Positions 37,174-45,612 of a stretch of 64,000 nucleotides of DNA are shown one piece after another. Origin of the DNA: Xanthomonas sp. DAR 80977 (GTDB lineage: Bacteria; Pseudomonadota; Gammaproteobacteria; Xanthomonadales; Xanthomonadaceae); contig NZ_CP162487.1 in the NCBI RefSeq assembly GCF_041240605.1, positions 5,153,001 to 5,217,000 of the forward strand, read 5' to 3'. The notes beneath the pieces were generated by a model. It ran no database searches. It worked only from the letters and a program-made list of their open reading frames with translations, and was not told where the DNA came from. A program made the translations under genes and the position numbers. Numbering within the stretch: the first letter of the stretch is position 1; each line of letters opens with the position of its first letter.

Positions 37174-37821
37174 TCAGCGCGCGTCGCCGTGGCACAGCGC
37201 GGTCAGCGCCCCGGTCTCGGCAAGGCTGGCCGCGTCGCGCGCGGCGCCGGCCAGCAGGGTGCGTTGCACGTCGCCCTTGGCCGGGGTGGTCTCGATGCAG
37301 CGCAGTTCCGCGCCGCGGCCGTACAGGCGCAGGCTGCGCACCTGCGCGGCCAGTGCCGGGTCCTTGGGCTGCAGCTGCAGCTGCCAGCGTTCGCGCGTGC
37401 CGCTGCTGCTCAGCGCGTAGTGCTGCTGCAACTGCGCCTGGTCGCCGGACAGCAACGCGCCGAAACCGTTCTGCAGGCCGGCCAGTTCCGGCACCCGCGC
37501 CAGCGAGAAGCGCCGCGGCGGCTTGCCGGCGCGCTCCAGCGTGGCTTCGCCGCCGCGCAGGGTGGTGGTCTCGCGGTACGGCGCGGTGACCTCGCGCACC
37601 AGCGTGTCGGCATCGGGACGGCGGTACTGGCCCTGCACCCGCAGCGGCGCCTTCAGCAGCGCCGAGCCGCGCAGTTCGACGAACTCGGTGCTGACCGGGG
37701 CCGGCCGCGCCAGCTTCTGCAGGATCCAGCCGGGGTCCAGCGGCTCAGGCGACGCGGCGCACAGCGGTGCGGCGCTGCACAGCAGTATCAGCATCCACGG
37801 CAAGGTGCGGCGCATCGGCAT
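37174..37821 (-). CDS. LolA-related outer-membrane carrier protein
   Basis: A 215-residue periplasmic protein with a signal peptide (residues 1-23, LPWMLILLCSAAPLCA). It has the LolA-like half-barrel pattern, including FVELRGSALLKAPLRVQGQY and LREVTAPYRETTTLRG-like strands. In pigment clusters such carriers are thought to ferry the hydrophobic product through the periplasm. Its first 77 nt overlap the end of the acyltransferase gene in another frame, a longer overlap than elsewhere in the locus; ATGs at 37821 and 37815 both lie in this overlap. Confidence 0.82.
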   Translation of the reverse strand: MPMRRTLPWMLILLCSAAPLCAASPEPLDPGWILQKLARPAPVSTEFVELRGSALLKAPLRVQGQYRRPDADTLVREVTAPYRETTTLRGGEATLERAGKPPRRFSLARVPELAGLQNGFGALLSGDQAQLQQHYALSSSGTRERWQLQLQPKDPALAAQVRSLRLYGRGAELRCIETTPAKGDVQRTLLAGAARDAASLAETGALTALCHGDAR

Positions 37822-38719
37822 GGCGGTTGTTCCAGAAATCGTAGAAGTTGAACCAGTTGTACGGCGCGGAGCGCGTGTAATGTTCCAGCCTGGCGGCGTA
37901 ATCGCGGATGAGCGCGGCCAGCGCCGGCGCGCGTTGCCGGCGCGGCAGGTCCAGGCCTTCGCTGAAGGTCTCGAACACCAGCTGGTAGCGGTTGCCGCCG
38001 CGGTACAGCCCGAACGCCAGCACCACCGGCACCTTCAGCGCCGCGGCGATCAGCCACGGCGAGGTCGGGAACATCGCGCCCTGGCCGATGAACGCGGCCG
38101 GCAGCGCCGGGTCCTCCGGGCGCGGCCGGTCCACCAGCAGCGCGACCAGCGCGCCTTCGTCGGTGGCCTGCTTGATCGCCATGACGATCGAGGTGCTGTC
38201 CATGCCGGCATCGATGATGTTGGCCGCCAGCTGCGGGTTCAGCGCGCCCAGCAGTTCGGTCATCGCCGGGTTGTGGGCCTTGTCCAGCACCACCTTGACC
38301 TGCACGTCGGGGCGCTCGGTGGCCAGCACCCGCAGCGCGTCGAAGCTGCCCAGGTGCGAGCCGAAGATCAGCACGCCGCGGCCGCGGTCCATCTGCGCGT
38401 GCAGCTGCTCCAGGCCCTGGATGTCGACCCGGAAGCGGTGCATCTGCCCGCACAGCATGAACACCCGGTCCAGGATGGTCGAGGCGAAGGTGTGGATGTG
38501 CCGGGCCACGTCCAGCAGCGTGGCCGGGCGGGCGAACACGCGCCCCAGGTAGTCGCGCGAGTCGCGCCGCTCCGGGCCGCGCACCACCAGGAAATACAGG
38601 GTGATCGGATACAGCAGCAGGCGCCCGAGCGCGCGGCCGCCGTAGCGGGCGATGCTGCGGATCAGCCACAGCGCGAAACGGCTGCCGCCTTCGGGGCGGT
38701 GTTTCCAGCTGGCGCTCAT
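37745..38719 (-). CDS. LpxL/HtrB-like lipid acyltransferase of the xanthomonadin cluster
   Basis: A 324-residue member of the lysophospholipid acyltransferase family. The catalytic HxxxxD is seen in FGSHLGSFDALRVL (residues about 118-131), followed by LLVDRPRPED, a substrate-binding loop. One N-terminal membrane helix is present. It may attach the polyene to a lipid head group. The conserved part ends near FYDFWNN, and the last 25 residues overlap the LolA-like gene. It starts with an ATGA overlap with the small dehydratase gene. Confidence 0.85.
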   Translation of the reverse strand: MSASWKHRPEGGSRFALWLIRSIARYGGRALGRLLLYPITLYFLVVRGPERRDSRDYLGRVFARPATLLDVARHIHTFASTILDRVFMLCGQMHRFRVDIQGLEQLHAQMDRGRGVLIFGSHLGSFDALRVLATERPDVQVKVVLDKAHNPAMTELLGALNPQLAANIIDAGMDSTSIVMAIKQATDEGALVALLVDRPRPEDPALPAAFIGQGAMFPTSPWLIAAALKVPVVLAFGLYRGGNRYQLVFETFSEGLDLPRRQRAPALAALIRDYAARLEHYTRSAPYNWFNFYDFWNNRHADAPHLAVDADTAVQRRTAVRRVA

Positions 38720-39003
38720 GCGGCATGCTCCGCGACCAGATCGCCGCTGACCAGCAGGTCCTCGCCGCGGCGCACGCGGAAGCGCCAGCGCGGCGCGGCG
38801 CCGTCCAGTTCCACCCGTGCCGGCTGCCCGGGCAGCAGCGGCTGCAGGAACTTCACCTGCGGCAGGCGCAGCGGCCCGCAGGCGCCGTGCGCGGCCTCGA
38901 CGGCCTGCAGCACGTGGTCCAGCACCACCACGCCGGGCACCACCGGGTGGCCCGGGAAATGCCCTGGCAGGCTGGGATGATCATGCGGTACGACGAAATC
39001 CAT
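38716..39003 (-). CDS. Small hotdog-fold dehydratase (ApeI-like)
   Basis: A 95-residue FabA/FabZ-type protein with the LPGHFPGHPVVPGVV catalytic loop, where the histidine of HFPG is essential in the family, and a short beta sheet (WRFRVRRGEDLLVSGDL). It dehydrates the 3-hydroxyacyl-ACP intermediate. It is shorter than FabZ (about 150 residues), as is normal in aryl-polyene clusters. The CDS overlaps the acyltransferase start by 4 nt and begins 12 nt after the next upstream gene. Confidence 0.85.
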   Translation of the reverse strand: MDFVVPHDHPSLPGHFPGHPVVPGVVVLDHVLQAVEAAHGACGPLRLPQVKFLQPLLPGQPARVELDGAAPRWRFRVRRGEDLLVSGDLVAEHAA

Positions 39004-39015
39004 AGGGGCAGCGAC

Positions 39016-39804
39016 TCAGATCCTGGGGTCGAGCATGGCACGGACGGCCTGCTGTGCGCGCTGGGTCAGCTGTTGCCGGTCCAGCGGGCCATCGGCGCCG
39101 TTCACGTTGATCGGCGTGCCGATCCGCACCCGGATCACCCCGGGCCGGACCCGGAACAGGCTGGTCGACGGCAGCACCTTGCCCGCCCCGTCCAACGCCA
39201 CCGGCACCACGTCCACGCCGGCATCGATCGCAGCCTGCAACAGCCCGGCCTTGAAGTCGGCCAGCTCGCCGTTGCGGCTGCGGGTGCCTTCCGGGAACAG
39301 GCACAGGTCCTGGCCCTGGCGCAGCAGCGCGGCGGCCTGGCGCCGCACCATGGCGCCGGCGCGGCGGCTGTCGCGGTCCAGGAACAGCATGCCGGTGGCG
39401 CGCGCGTACCAGTTCACGAACGGCACCTGCAGCATTTCGTCCTTGAGCAGGAAGCGCAGCGGCACCGGCAGCGCCGCGAACAGCGCGCAGATGTCGATGA
39501 TCGACTGGTGGTTGCTGACGAACAGGTGGTTGCGCGACCAGTCCACCCGCTCCCGGCCCTCCACCTGCAGGCGCGCCCCGGCGCCGAAGAACAGCACCGG
39601 CGCCCACACCCGCGCGCCCATGCGCAGCGGCAGCCGCGGCCCGGCCAGCAGCAACAGGACCAGCGCCACGACGATGCCCAGCCCGGTGAACGCCAGGGTG
39701 AACAGCAGTTGCAAGGTATTCCACACGGCCCAGGCCATGCGCGACGGCATCCCTGCCTGCGGCATCTTCAGTTTGTCCTTGATGATCTGCACAACCCTCT
39801 GCAT
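39016..39804 (-). CDS. PlsC-like 1-acylglycerol-3-phosphate acyltransferase family protein
   Basis: A 262-residue membrane acyltransferase with one N-terminal helix pair (LLFTLAFTGLGIVVALVLLL), the catalytic NHQSIID, and the FPEGTRSRNG substrate motif. In this cluster it is likely to transfer the aryl-polyene acyl chain to a glycerophospholipid-type acceptor. ATG at 39804 is my choice; the frame is also open to a TTG at 39843 that overlaps the next gene, and ATGs at 39765, 39750 and 39738 are alternatives, none with a clear ribosome binding site. Confidence 0.85.
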   Translation of the reverse strand: MQRVVQIIKDKLKMPQAGMPSRMAWAVWNTLQLLFTLAFTGLGIVVALVLLLLAGPRLPLRMGARVWAPVLFFGAGARLQVEGRERVDWSRNHLFVSNHQSIIDICALFAALPVPLRFLLKDEMLQVPFVNWYARATGMLFLDRDSRRAGAMVRRQAAALLRQGQDLCLFPEGTRSRNGELADFKAGLLQAAIDAGVDVVPVALDGAGKVLPSTSLFRVRPGVIRVRIGTPINVNGADGPLDRQQLTQRAQQAVRAMLDPRI

Positions 39805-39821
39805 CCCCCGAGATGCGCGCG

Positions 39822-40553
39822 TCAGCGCAACAGATCGCGCCAAAAAACCGGCCCCAGCCGCGCCAACCGGTGCAGGAAGTCAGGCAGATTACGGTAGGGA
39901 CGCTGCGGAAACCAGCGCCCGCGCATCAGGTATTCGCCGACGAAGAAGCCGCCGATGACCCCGTAGCCCAGCAGGTTGGCGATCAGCGAGGCGCGCGCGT
40001 CGCCGATCGGCAGCGGCGAGGCCTGCCCCAGCTGCGCCAGCACCCCGCTGGGCACGGCGCACAGCGCCAGCAACAGGTTCAGCAATGTCATGGCGGCCAG
40101 CAGCAGCGTCCACGCCAGGGTCAGCCGCCGCGTGTAGCGCAACTGCGCGGGAGTGATCGGCATCTGCGCCTGGCGGTACAGCGCCTCGACAATGCGCGAG
40201 ATCAGCGGCGTGCGCCCGCGCTGCAGGCTGCGCCCGAAGAACCAGGCCACCCAGGCGGTGAACAGCACCGGCGGCGCGGCCAGCAGCAGCAGCGCGTGCG
40301 GCGAGCGCCACAGCGGCACCAGCGCGGCCAGCGCCAGCAACGCCAGCGCCCAGGCCCACGGCCGCAGCCGCGCCATCGGCTCCACCAGCAGCATCAGCAC
40401 CAGCGCCGCGCCGGCCAGTACGGCCAGATCGGGACGGTGCGCGGCGTTGGCCCAGTGCGCCAGCGGCGAATACGCCAGCGCCAGCAGCACGCCCAGCGCC
40501 AGCGCCCACGGCGCGGCGGCGGCCGGGTCAGCTGGTCTTGTTGGCTTCGACAT
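39822..40553 (-). CDS. Integral membrane protein of the xanthomonadin cluster (COG4648-like)
   Basis: A 243-residue protein with about six hydrophobic helices and a basic loop (SRIVEALYRQAQMPITPAQLRYTRRLT). Such proteins are constant members of aryl-polyene and xanthomonadin clusters, but their activity is unknown; they may hold the synthase at the membrane. It overlaps the carrier-protein gene by 26 nt. The C-terminal segment RPYRNLPDFLHRLARLGP is short and cytosolic. Confidence 0.8.
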   Translation of the reverse strand: MSKPTRPADPAAAAPWALALGVLLALAYSPLAHWANAAHRPDLAVLAGAALVLMLLVEPMARLRPWAWALALLALAALVPLWRSPHALLLLAAPPVLFTAWVAWFFGRSLQRGRTPLISRIVEALYRQAQMPITPAQLRYTRRLTLAWTLLLAAMTLLNLLLALCAVPSGVLAQLGQASPLPIGDARASLIANLLGYGVIGGFFVGEYLMRGRWFPQRPYRNLPDFLHRLARLGPVFWRDLLR

Positions 40554-40797
40554 GCGCCGACAGCGCACGCAGCGAGGCGAAGATGCGGCGGTTCTCGTCG
40601 TTGTCCGAACGCAGCTGGAAGCCGTAGCGCTTGCTGATCGCCAGCGCCAGTTCCAGCGCGTCGATCGAGTCCAGTCCCAGCCCGGTATTGAACAGCGGCG
40701 CCTCCGGATCGATGTCGCCGGGCTGCACGTCTTCCAGGTTCAGGCTCTCGACCAGCAGCTCGGCCAGTTCACGTTCGGCGGCGGTTTGCGAAGACAT
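40528..40797 (-). CDS. xanC: Acyl carrier protein of xanthomonadin synthesis
   Basis: An 89-residue acidic helical protein with the phosphopantetheine serine in GLDSIDALEL (residue about 43). It carries the 3-hydroxybenzoyl starter and the extending chain; in the established Xanthomonas campestris pathway this is XanC, loaded by XanA2. It is the first gene of the leftward transcript and is divergent from the halogenase-like gene, so the 129-nt gap (40798-40926) should hold two promoters, although I see no clear -35/-10 pair. Only one carrier gene is visible. Confidence 0.88.
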   Translation of the reverse strand: MSSQTAAERELAELLVESLNLEDVQPGDIDPEAPLFNTGLGLDSIDALELALAISKRYGFQLRSDNDENRRIFASLRALSAHVEANKTS

Positions 40798-40926
40798 CCA
40801 GGGGCTTCCAGGCGATGAGGACAGGTGCGACAAGATGGTGCATCGCGCGCAGCGGCGCAACTGTCCGACCTTGGCAGGCAAGCTATCATGACGTTCGTCT
40901 GACATGTCCACCGCAGGTTTTTCAGG

Positions 40927-42294
40927 ATGAATTCCACCGCTTCCGCCCGCGCGCCCGCGCCCTCCCCCGCCACGCCGCAGGCTCCCGCGGCGGAAACGCC
41001 CGACGTGCTGGTGATCGGCGGCGGCCCGGCCGGCTGCGCCGCGGCCACCCTGCTGGCGCAGAAGGGCTGGAAGGTGACCCTGCTGGAGAAGGACCACCAT
41101 CCGCGCTTCCACATCGGCGAATCGCTGCTGCCGATGAACATCCCGATCCTGCAGCGGCTGGGCGTGCTCGAGCAGGTCCGCGCGATCGGCGTGCTCAAGC
41201 TCGGCGCCGATTTCCCCAACGACGCCGGCGGCTACAACACCTTCCGCTTCGCCAATGCGCTGGACGCGCAGTCCGACTATGCGTTCCAGGTACCGCGCGC
41301 CGACTTCGACCGGGTCCTGTTCGCCCACGCCCGCGCCGCCGGCGCCGAGCTGCACGAAGGGGTCAAGGTCGAGTCGGTGCAGCTGGACGGCGAACAGCCG
41401 CTGGTGCAGGCGCGCGGCGCCGACGGCGTGCGCAGCTTCCGCCCGCGCTACCTGATCGACGCCAGCGGCCGCGACACCTTCCTCGGCAACAAGCTCAAGC
41501 TCAAGCGCGCCAACGCGCAGCACCAGTCGGCGGCGCTGTTCAGCCATTTCCGCGGCGTGGCGCGGCGCCCCGGCGAGGACGCCGGCAACATCAGCATCTA
41601 CCGCCACCCGCACGGCTGGATGTGGCTGATCCCGCTGCCCGACGGGGTGATGAGCGTCGGCGCGGTGTGCTACCCGGAATACATGAAGACCCGCCAGGGC
41701 GACAGCGAAGCGTTCCTGATGCGCACCCTGGCGCTGGACCCGGACGTGGCCGCGCGCATGGCCGGCGCGCAGCGCGTGGCGCCGGTGCACGCCACCGGCA
41801 ACTACGCCTACGAGTGCACGCGCATGAGCGGCCCGCGCTGGGTGATGCTCGGCGACGCCTACGCCTTCGTCGACCCGATGTTCTCCTCCGGCGTGTACCT
41901 GGCCATGCACGGCGCCGAGCGCGGCGCGGCCATGGTCGACGCGGCGCTGCGCGACCCGGCCAGCGAGACGCGGCTGCAGCGCGGCCTGGAAAGGCACCTG
42001 CGCCGCGGCCTGAGCGAGTTCAAGTGGTTCATCTACCGCTTCACCTCGCCCACCATGCGCGAGCTGTTCGCGCAGCCGCGCAACGTGCTGCAGGTGGAGC
42101 AGGCGGTGGTGGCGATGCTCGCCGGCGACGTGTTCGACAACCGCGCGGTGCGGCGCCGGCTGCGCGTGTTCCGCGCGATCTACGCCATGTCGGCGCTGGC
42201 GATGCTGCCGCGCGCCTGGCGGTCCTGGCGCCAACGCCGCCGCCAGGCGCGCGAAGGCTTCCACGGCGACACCTTGCAGGGAGACAAAGCATGA
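40927..42294 (+). CDS. Flavin-dependent halogenase-like oxidoreductase (cluster paralogue 2)
   Basis: A 455-residue FAD enzyme with IGGGPAGCAAA, the FHIGESLLP motif that is typical of phenol and pyrrole halogenases, the WMWLIP form of WxWxIP, and VMLGDAYAFVDPMFSSGVYLA. It acts probably on the aryl head group or on the polyene; xanthomonadins carry bromine. The C-terminal 45 residues are arginine-rich. It overlaps xanB2 by 4 nt, placing the starter-making enzyme and this enzyme in one transcript. Assignment as halogenase or dehydrogenase needs enzymology. Confidence 0.8.
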   Translation: MNSTASARAPAPSPATPQAPAAETPDVLVIGGGPAGCAAATLLAQKGWKVTLLEKDHHPRFHIGESLLPMNIPILQRLGVLEQVRAIGVLKLGADFPNDAGGYNTFRFANALDAQSDYAFQVPRADFDRVLFAHARAAGAELHEGVKVESVQLDGEQPLVQARGADGVRSFRPRYLIDASGRDTFLGNKLKLKRANAQHQSAALFSHFRGVARRPGEDAGNISIYRHPHGWMWLIPLPDGVMSVGAVCYPEYMKTRQGDSEAFLMRTLALDPDVAARMAGAQRVAPVHATGNYAYECTRMSGPRWVMLGDAYAFVDPMFSSGVYLAMHGAERGAAMVDAALRDPASETRLQRGLERHLRRGLSEFKWFIYRFTSPTMRELFAQPRNVLQVEQAVVAMLAGDVFDNRAVRRRLRVFRAIYAMSALAMLPRAWRSWRQRRRQAREGFHGDTLQGDKA

Positions 42295-43301
42295 GCCGGC
42301 CGCATCCGCAGTTCCCGCAGCACGACCAGCGGCATCCGCAGCTGCAGGTGGACTACGTCGCCGAGACCGATCCGGGCGACCTGCTGCGCGACGAACAGGT
42401 GCTGGCGGTGTTCGGCTTCGGCAACGACGCCCCGCACCACGCCGACCCGCGCTACCTGCGCGTGCCGCTGCAGCCGCACGGCCCGCGCATGCTCGAGGTC
42501 TGGCGGACCGACGCGCCGGTCCGCAGCGGCCGCGACGGCGACATCGCCTGGGCCAGCGACGGGCGCCTGCAGTTCGGCGTGATCGAGATCGACGAGCAGG
42601 CGCTGGACATCGAAACCGCCTCGGCGCTGGCCTATGCGCAGATCACCGCGTTCGTCGGCCGCAGCGCCACGCCGCGCCTGCTGCGCATCTGGAACTACCT
42701 CGACGCGATCACCCTGGGCAGCGGCGACCGCGAACGCTACCGCCAGTTCTGCGTGGGCCGCGCGCGCGGGCTGGGCGATTTCGACCCCAGCCAGCTGCCG
42801 GCCGCCACCGCGGTCGGCCGCTGCGACGACGCGCGGGTGATCCAGATCTACTGGCTGGCCGCCGCGCAGGCCGGCACCCCGCTGGAGAACCCGCGCCAGG
42901 TCAGCGCCTACCGCTACCCGCGCCAGTACGGCCCGCAATCGCCGAGCTTCGCCCGCGCCATGCTGCCGCCGGCCGGCAGCGACATGCCGCTGCTGCTGTC
43001 GGGCACCGCCAGCGTGGTCGGCCACGCCTCGATGCATACCGGCCAGCTGCTGGCGCAACTGGAAGAGACCTTCGCCAACTTCGATGCGCTGCTGGGCGCC
43101 GCACGCGCCCACGTCCCCGACCTGCCGGCGCAGTTCGGCGACGGCACCCGGCTCAAGGTCTACGTGCGCGAAGCGGCCGACCTGCCGCTGGTCGCCGCCG
43201 CGCTGGACGCCCGCTTCGGCGACCGCGTCCCGCGCCTGCTGCTGCACGCGGTGATCTGCCGCAACGAACTGGCGGTGGAGATCGACGGCGTGCATGGGTG
43301 A
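42291..43301 (+). CDS. xanB2: XanB2-type chorismatase (3-hydroxybenzoate/4-hydroxybenzoate synthase)
   Basis: A 336-residue protein of the FkbO/Hyg5 chorismatase family. It is recognised by HADPRYLRVPLQPHGPRMLEVWR-like N-terminal segments, SATPRLLRIWNYLDAI, and SGTASVVGHASMHTGQLLAQ in the trimeric YjgF-like core. In Xanthomonas campestris XanB2 splits chorismate into 3-hydroxybenzoate, the xanthomonadin starter, and 4-hydroxybenzoate, a coenzyme Q precursor. GGGAG lies 8 nt before ATG 42291. It is co-transcribed with the halogenase-like gene. Confidence 0.92.
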   Translation: MSRPHPQFPQHDQRHPQLQVDYVAETDPGDLLRDEQVLAVFGFGNDAPHHADPRYLRVPLQPHGPRMLEVWRTDAPVRSGRDGDIAWASDGRLQFGVIEIDEQALDIETASALAYAQITAFVGRSATPRLLRIWNYLDAITLGSGDRERYRQFCVGRARGLGDFDPSQLPAATAVGRCDDARVIQIYWLAAAQAGTPLENPRQVSAYRYPRQYGPQSPSFARAMLPPAGSDMPLLLSGTASVVGHASMHTGQLLAQLEETFANFDALLGAARAHVPDLPAQFGDGTRLKVYVREAADLPLVAAALDARFGDRVPRLLLHAVICRNELAVEIDGVHG

Positions 43302-43500
43302 GCGTGCGCGAGGCTGAGCGCGCCAGCTCGCCATCGCTGCGACGGCTGGTGCGGTTCGCTCGACCAGGCGTCGAGCAATGCAGGACGTTCGGTCGCCACT
43401 GCCACTGCGGTTCGCCACTTGCAGATGCGCGCGCCCCAATCCCAAGTAACGTCGCCAGCTGCTCGGCGGCGTCCGCTCCAGATCCTCGCACTGGCATGCC

Positions 43501-44034
43501 ATGTCCGACAGTCGCCGCAAGATCGTGATCGTGTCCGGCGCACCTGGCGCAGGGAAAACCACCTTGGCGGTACCGCTCGCCACACGGCTCGGGTTTCCGC
43601 TGTTCTGCAAGGATTTCATCAAAGAAACGCTGACCGACACCCTCGGCGACAGCGGCGGCGATCTCGCGGCATCGCGCCGGATTGGCGGCGCGGCAATGGA
43701 ACTCCTCTGGTCGCTGGCACGCCACGCGCCGCACGCGGTGCTGGAAGCCAACTTCCGGCCGCGCAGCGCGTACGAACGCGACAAGCTGGCCAGCCTGGAC
43801 GCAGTCATCGTCGAGGTTCATTGCGACTGCGGCCCAGACGAAACCGCCCGGCGTTTCCGGAATCGCGCGGCGGCCAGCGCGCATCACGCAGCGCATCCAT
43901 TGAAAGAACTGCCGCCGGACATGCTTGCGGAGTACGCCGGACCGGTGGGACTGGGGACTGTGGTCGCGGTGGATACGCGCGTGCCGGTGGACGTGGAGCG
44001 GCTCGTCGCGGAGGTGTCGAGCGCCTTGTCGTGA
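43501..44034 (+). CDS. P-loop kinase/AAA-family small ATPase
   Basis: A 177-residue nucleotide-binding protein with the Walker A motif SGAPGAGKTTL (residues about 12-22) and VIVEVHCDC as the likely Walker B strand. The pattern fits adenylylsulfate-kinase/zeta-toxin-like small-molecule kinases that phosphorylate sugars or antibiotics; the substrate is unknown. It lies between xanB2 and xanA2 without an evident role in the pigment pathway, 199 nt after xanB2, with a weak ribosome binding site. It is probably an insertion into the locus. Confidence 0.7.
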   Translation: MSDSRRKIVIVSGAPGAGKTTLAVPLATRLGFPLFCKDFIKETLTDTLGDSGGDLAASRRIGGAAMELLWSLARHAPHAVLEANFRPRSAYERDKLASLDAVIVEVHCDCGPDETARRFRNRAAASAHHAAHPLKELPPDMLAEYAGPVGLGTVVAVDTRVPVDVERLVAEVSSALS

Positions 44035-44114
44035 AGAGCGGCGGGTGGTCAGCCGCGTACTCCGCAGATGCGCCAGACACCGAAGGCGCTGCGGCGTCCG
44101 GCGCTAACCCGCCC

Positions 44115-45476
44115 TCAACCCTCGCGCTCGCCCGCCAGCAGCGCCAGCAAGCGGTCGCGCGGCAGCTTGCCGGTCTCGTTGCGCGGCAAGGCATCGAGCT
44201 TGCGCAGGCGGCGCGGCAGGAACACCGGGTCCAGTTCGCGGCGCAGCGCGGCCAGGATCGCGGCCTCGTCCAGGCTCGGCGCGACCACCACCGCGGCGAT
44301 GCGGCCGACCGTATGGCCGGGCTCCGGCTCCAGTTGCAGCATCGCCCCGTCGACCACGCCCGGCAGCGCCAGCAGGCGACGGGTCAGGTCGGCCAGCGAG
44401 GCGCGCTTGCCGGCGATCTCCAGCAGGTCGGCCTGGCGTCCGCGCAGCTGGAAGCGGCCATCGGCCTCCACTTCCATCAGGTCGGCCAGCAGCACCGGCT
44501 GCGCCAGGTGCGGCGCGTGCACCAGCGTGCCGTCCGGCTGCGGCGCGACGCGCACGCCGGGCAGCGGCGTCCACTGCGCTTCGCGCGCGGTGCGGCGGCT
44601 GGCGAACACGCAGGTCTCGGTGGAGCCGAACATCTCGCGCACTTGCCCGCCGAAGCGCGCCTCGGCGGCCGCGGCCAGGTCCTGCGCCAGCGGCGCGGTG
44701 GCCGAGACGATGCCGGCCAGCGGCGGCAGGGCGACGCCGGATTCGACCAGCGCGCGCAGGTGCACCGGCGTGGTCACCAGCAGCCGTGGCGCCGGCACCT
44801 GCGCCAGCGCGCGCGCCACGTCCTCGGGAAAGAACGGCCGCCCGGCATGCACCGCCAGCGGCGTCACCAGCGGCAGCAGCACCGACAGCTCCATGCCGTA
44901 CATGTGCTGTGGCGGCACGGTGGCCACCACCTGCGGCAGCTCATCGGCCGCCCACAACCCGGCCAGGGCCAGCAGGTCCTGGCGGGTGCTGGTCAGGAAA
45001 CTGCCCCAGGTCTTGGGATTGGGCGTGGGCGTGCCGGTGCTGCCGGAGGTGAAGCCGATCGCGACCAGCGCATCGGCCGCCAGCTGCGGCATGGCGCCGT
45101 CCAGGCTCGGCAACGGTTCGGGCAACCGCCAGTAGCGCGGCGGCGGCTCGGCCAGCGCCAGGTCGCCCAGGCAATAGCTGTCGGCATGGCCGCGCTGCAC
45201 CTCGGCGACCACCGCCGGCGCGCGCGAGGACGGCAGCAACGAGGTCTGCCCGCGCAACGCCACCGCGCAGAACGCGACCATGAAGCGGTAGCGGTCCTCG
45301 CACAGGTTCAGCGCGTAGCGGCCCGCCGGCAGCGCCGCGGCCAGGCCGCGCACATGGCCGAGGAAGGTGCCCAGATCGATGTGCTGGCCGCCGGCGTAGG
45401 CCAGCGGACGGTGCAGGTCGCCGACAGCGAGGGGATGCAGCAGCGACGGGGAAACGACGGGGGAAGCGACAGGCAT
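44115..45476 (-). CDS. xanA2: 3-hydroxybenzoate:ACP ligase (AMP-binding) XanA2
   Basis: A 453-residue ANL-superfamily adenylating enzyme. It contains the P-loop FTSGSTGTPTP, the MFGSTETC segment, and the C-terminal lysine in RNETGKLPRD. In X. campestris XanA2 activates 3-hydroxybenzoate with ATP and transfers it to the carrier protein XanC, the first committed step of pigment assembly. It is somewhat shorter than typical acyl-CoA ligases. It runs opposite to xanB2 and ends 80 nt from the small kinase gene. Confidence 0.88.
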   Translation of the reverse strand: MPVASPVVSPSLLHPLAVGDLHRPLAYAGGQHIDLGTFLGHVRGLAAALPAGRYALNLCEDRYRFMVAFCAVALRGQTSLLPSSRAPAVVAEVQRGHADSYCLGDLALAEPPPRYWRLPEPLPSLDGAMPQLAADALVAIGFTSGSTGTPTPNPKTWGSFLTSTRQDLLALAGLWAADELPQVVATVPPQHMYGMELSVLLPLVTPLAVHAGRPFFPEDVARALAQVPAPRLLVTTPVHLRALVESGVALPPLAGIVSATAPLAQDLAAAAEARFGGQVREMFGSTETCVFASRRTAREAQWTPLPGVRVAPQPDGTLVHAPHLAQPVLLADLMEVEADGRFQLRGRQADLLEIAGKRASLADLTRRLLALPGVVDGAMLQLEPEPGHTVGRIAAVVVAPSLDEAAILAALRRELDPVFLPRRLRKLDALPRNETGKLPRDRLLALLAGEREG

Positions 45477-45612
45477 GCGTGGCGAAGGCTCGGCGAGCGA
45501 CTGGCCCGCAACGGGCAGCGCGAATCGGTAGCTTGGCCGCCGCGGCCGCCGCTGGCAAGCCGGCCGCGCCGCTCACGCGATCGCGGCACGCGGCGCGCCT
45601 GTGCCGCCGGAC

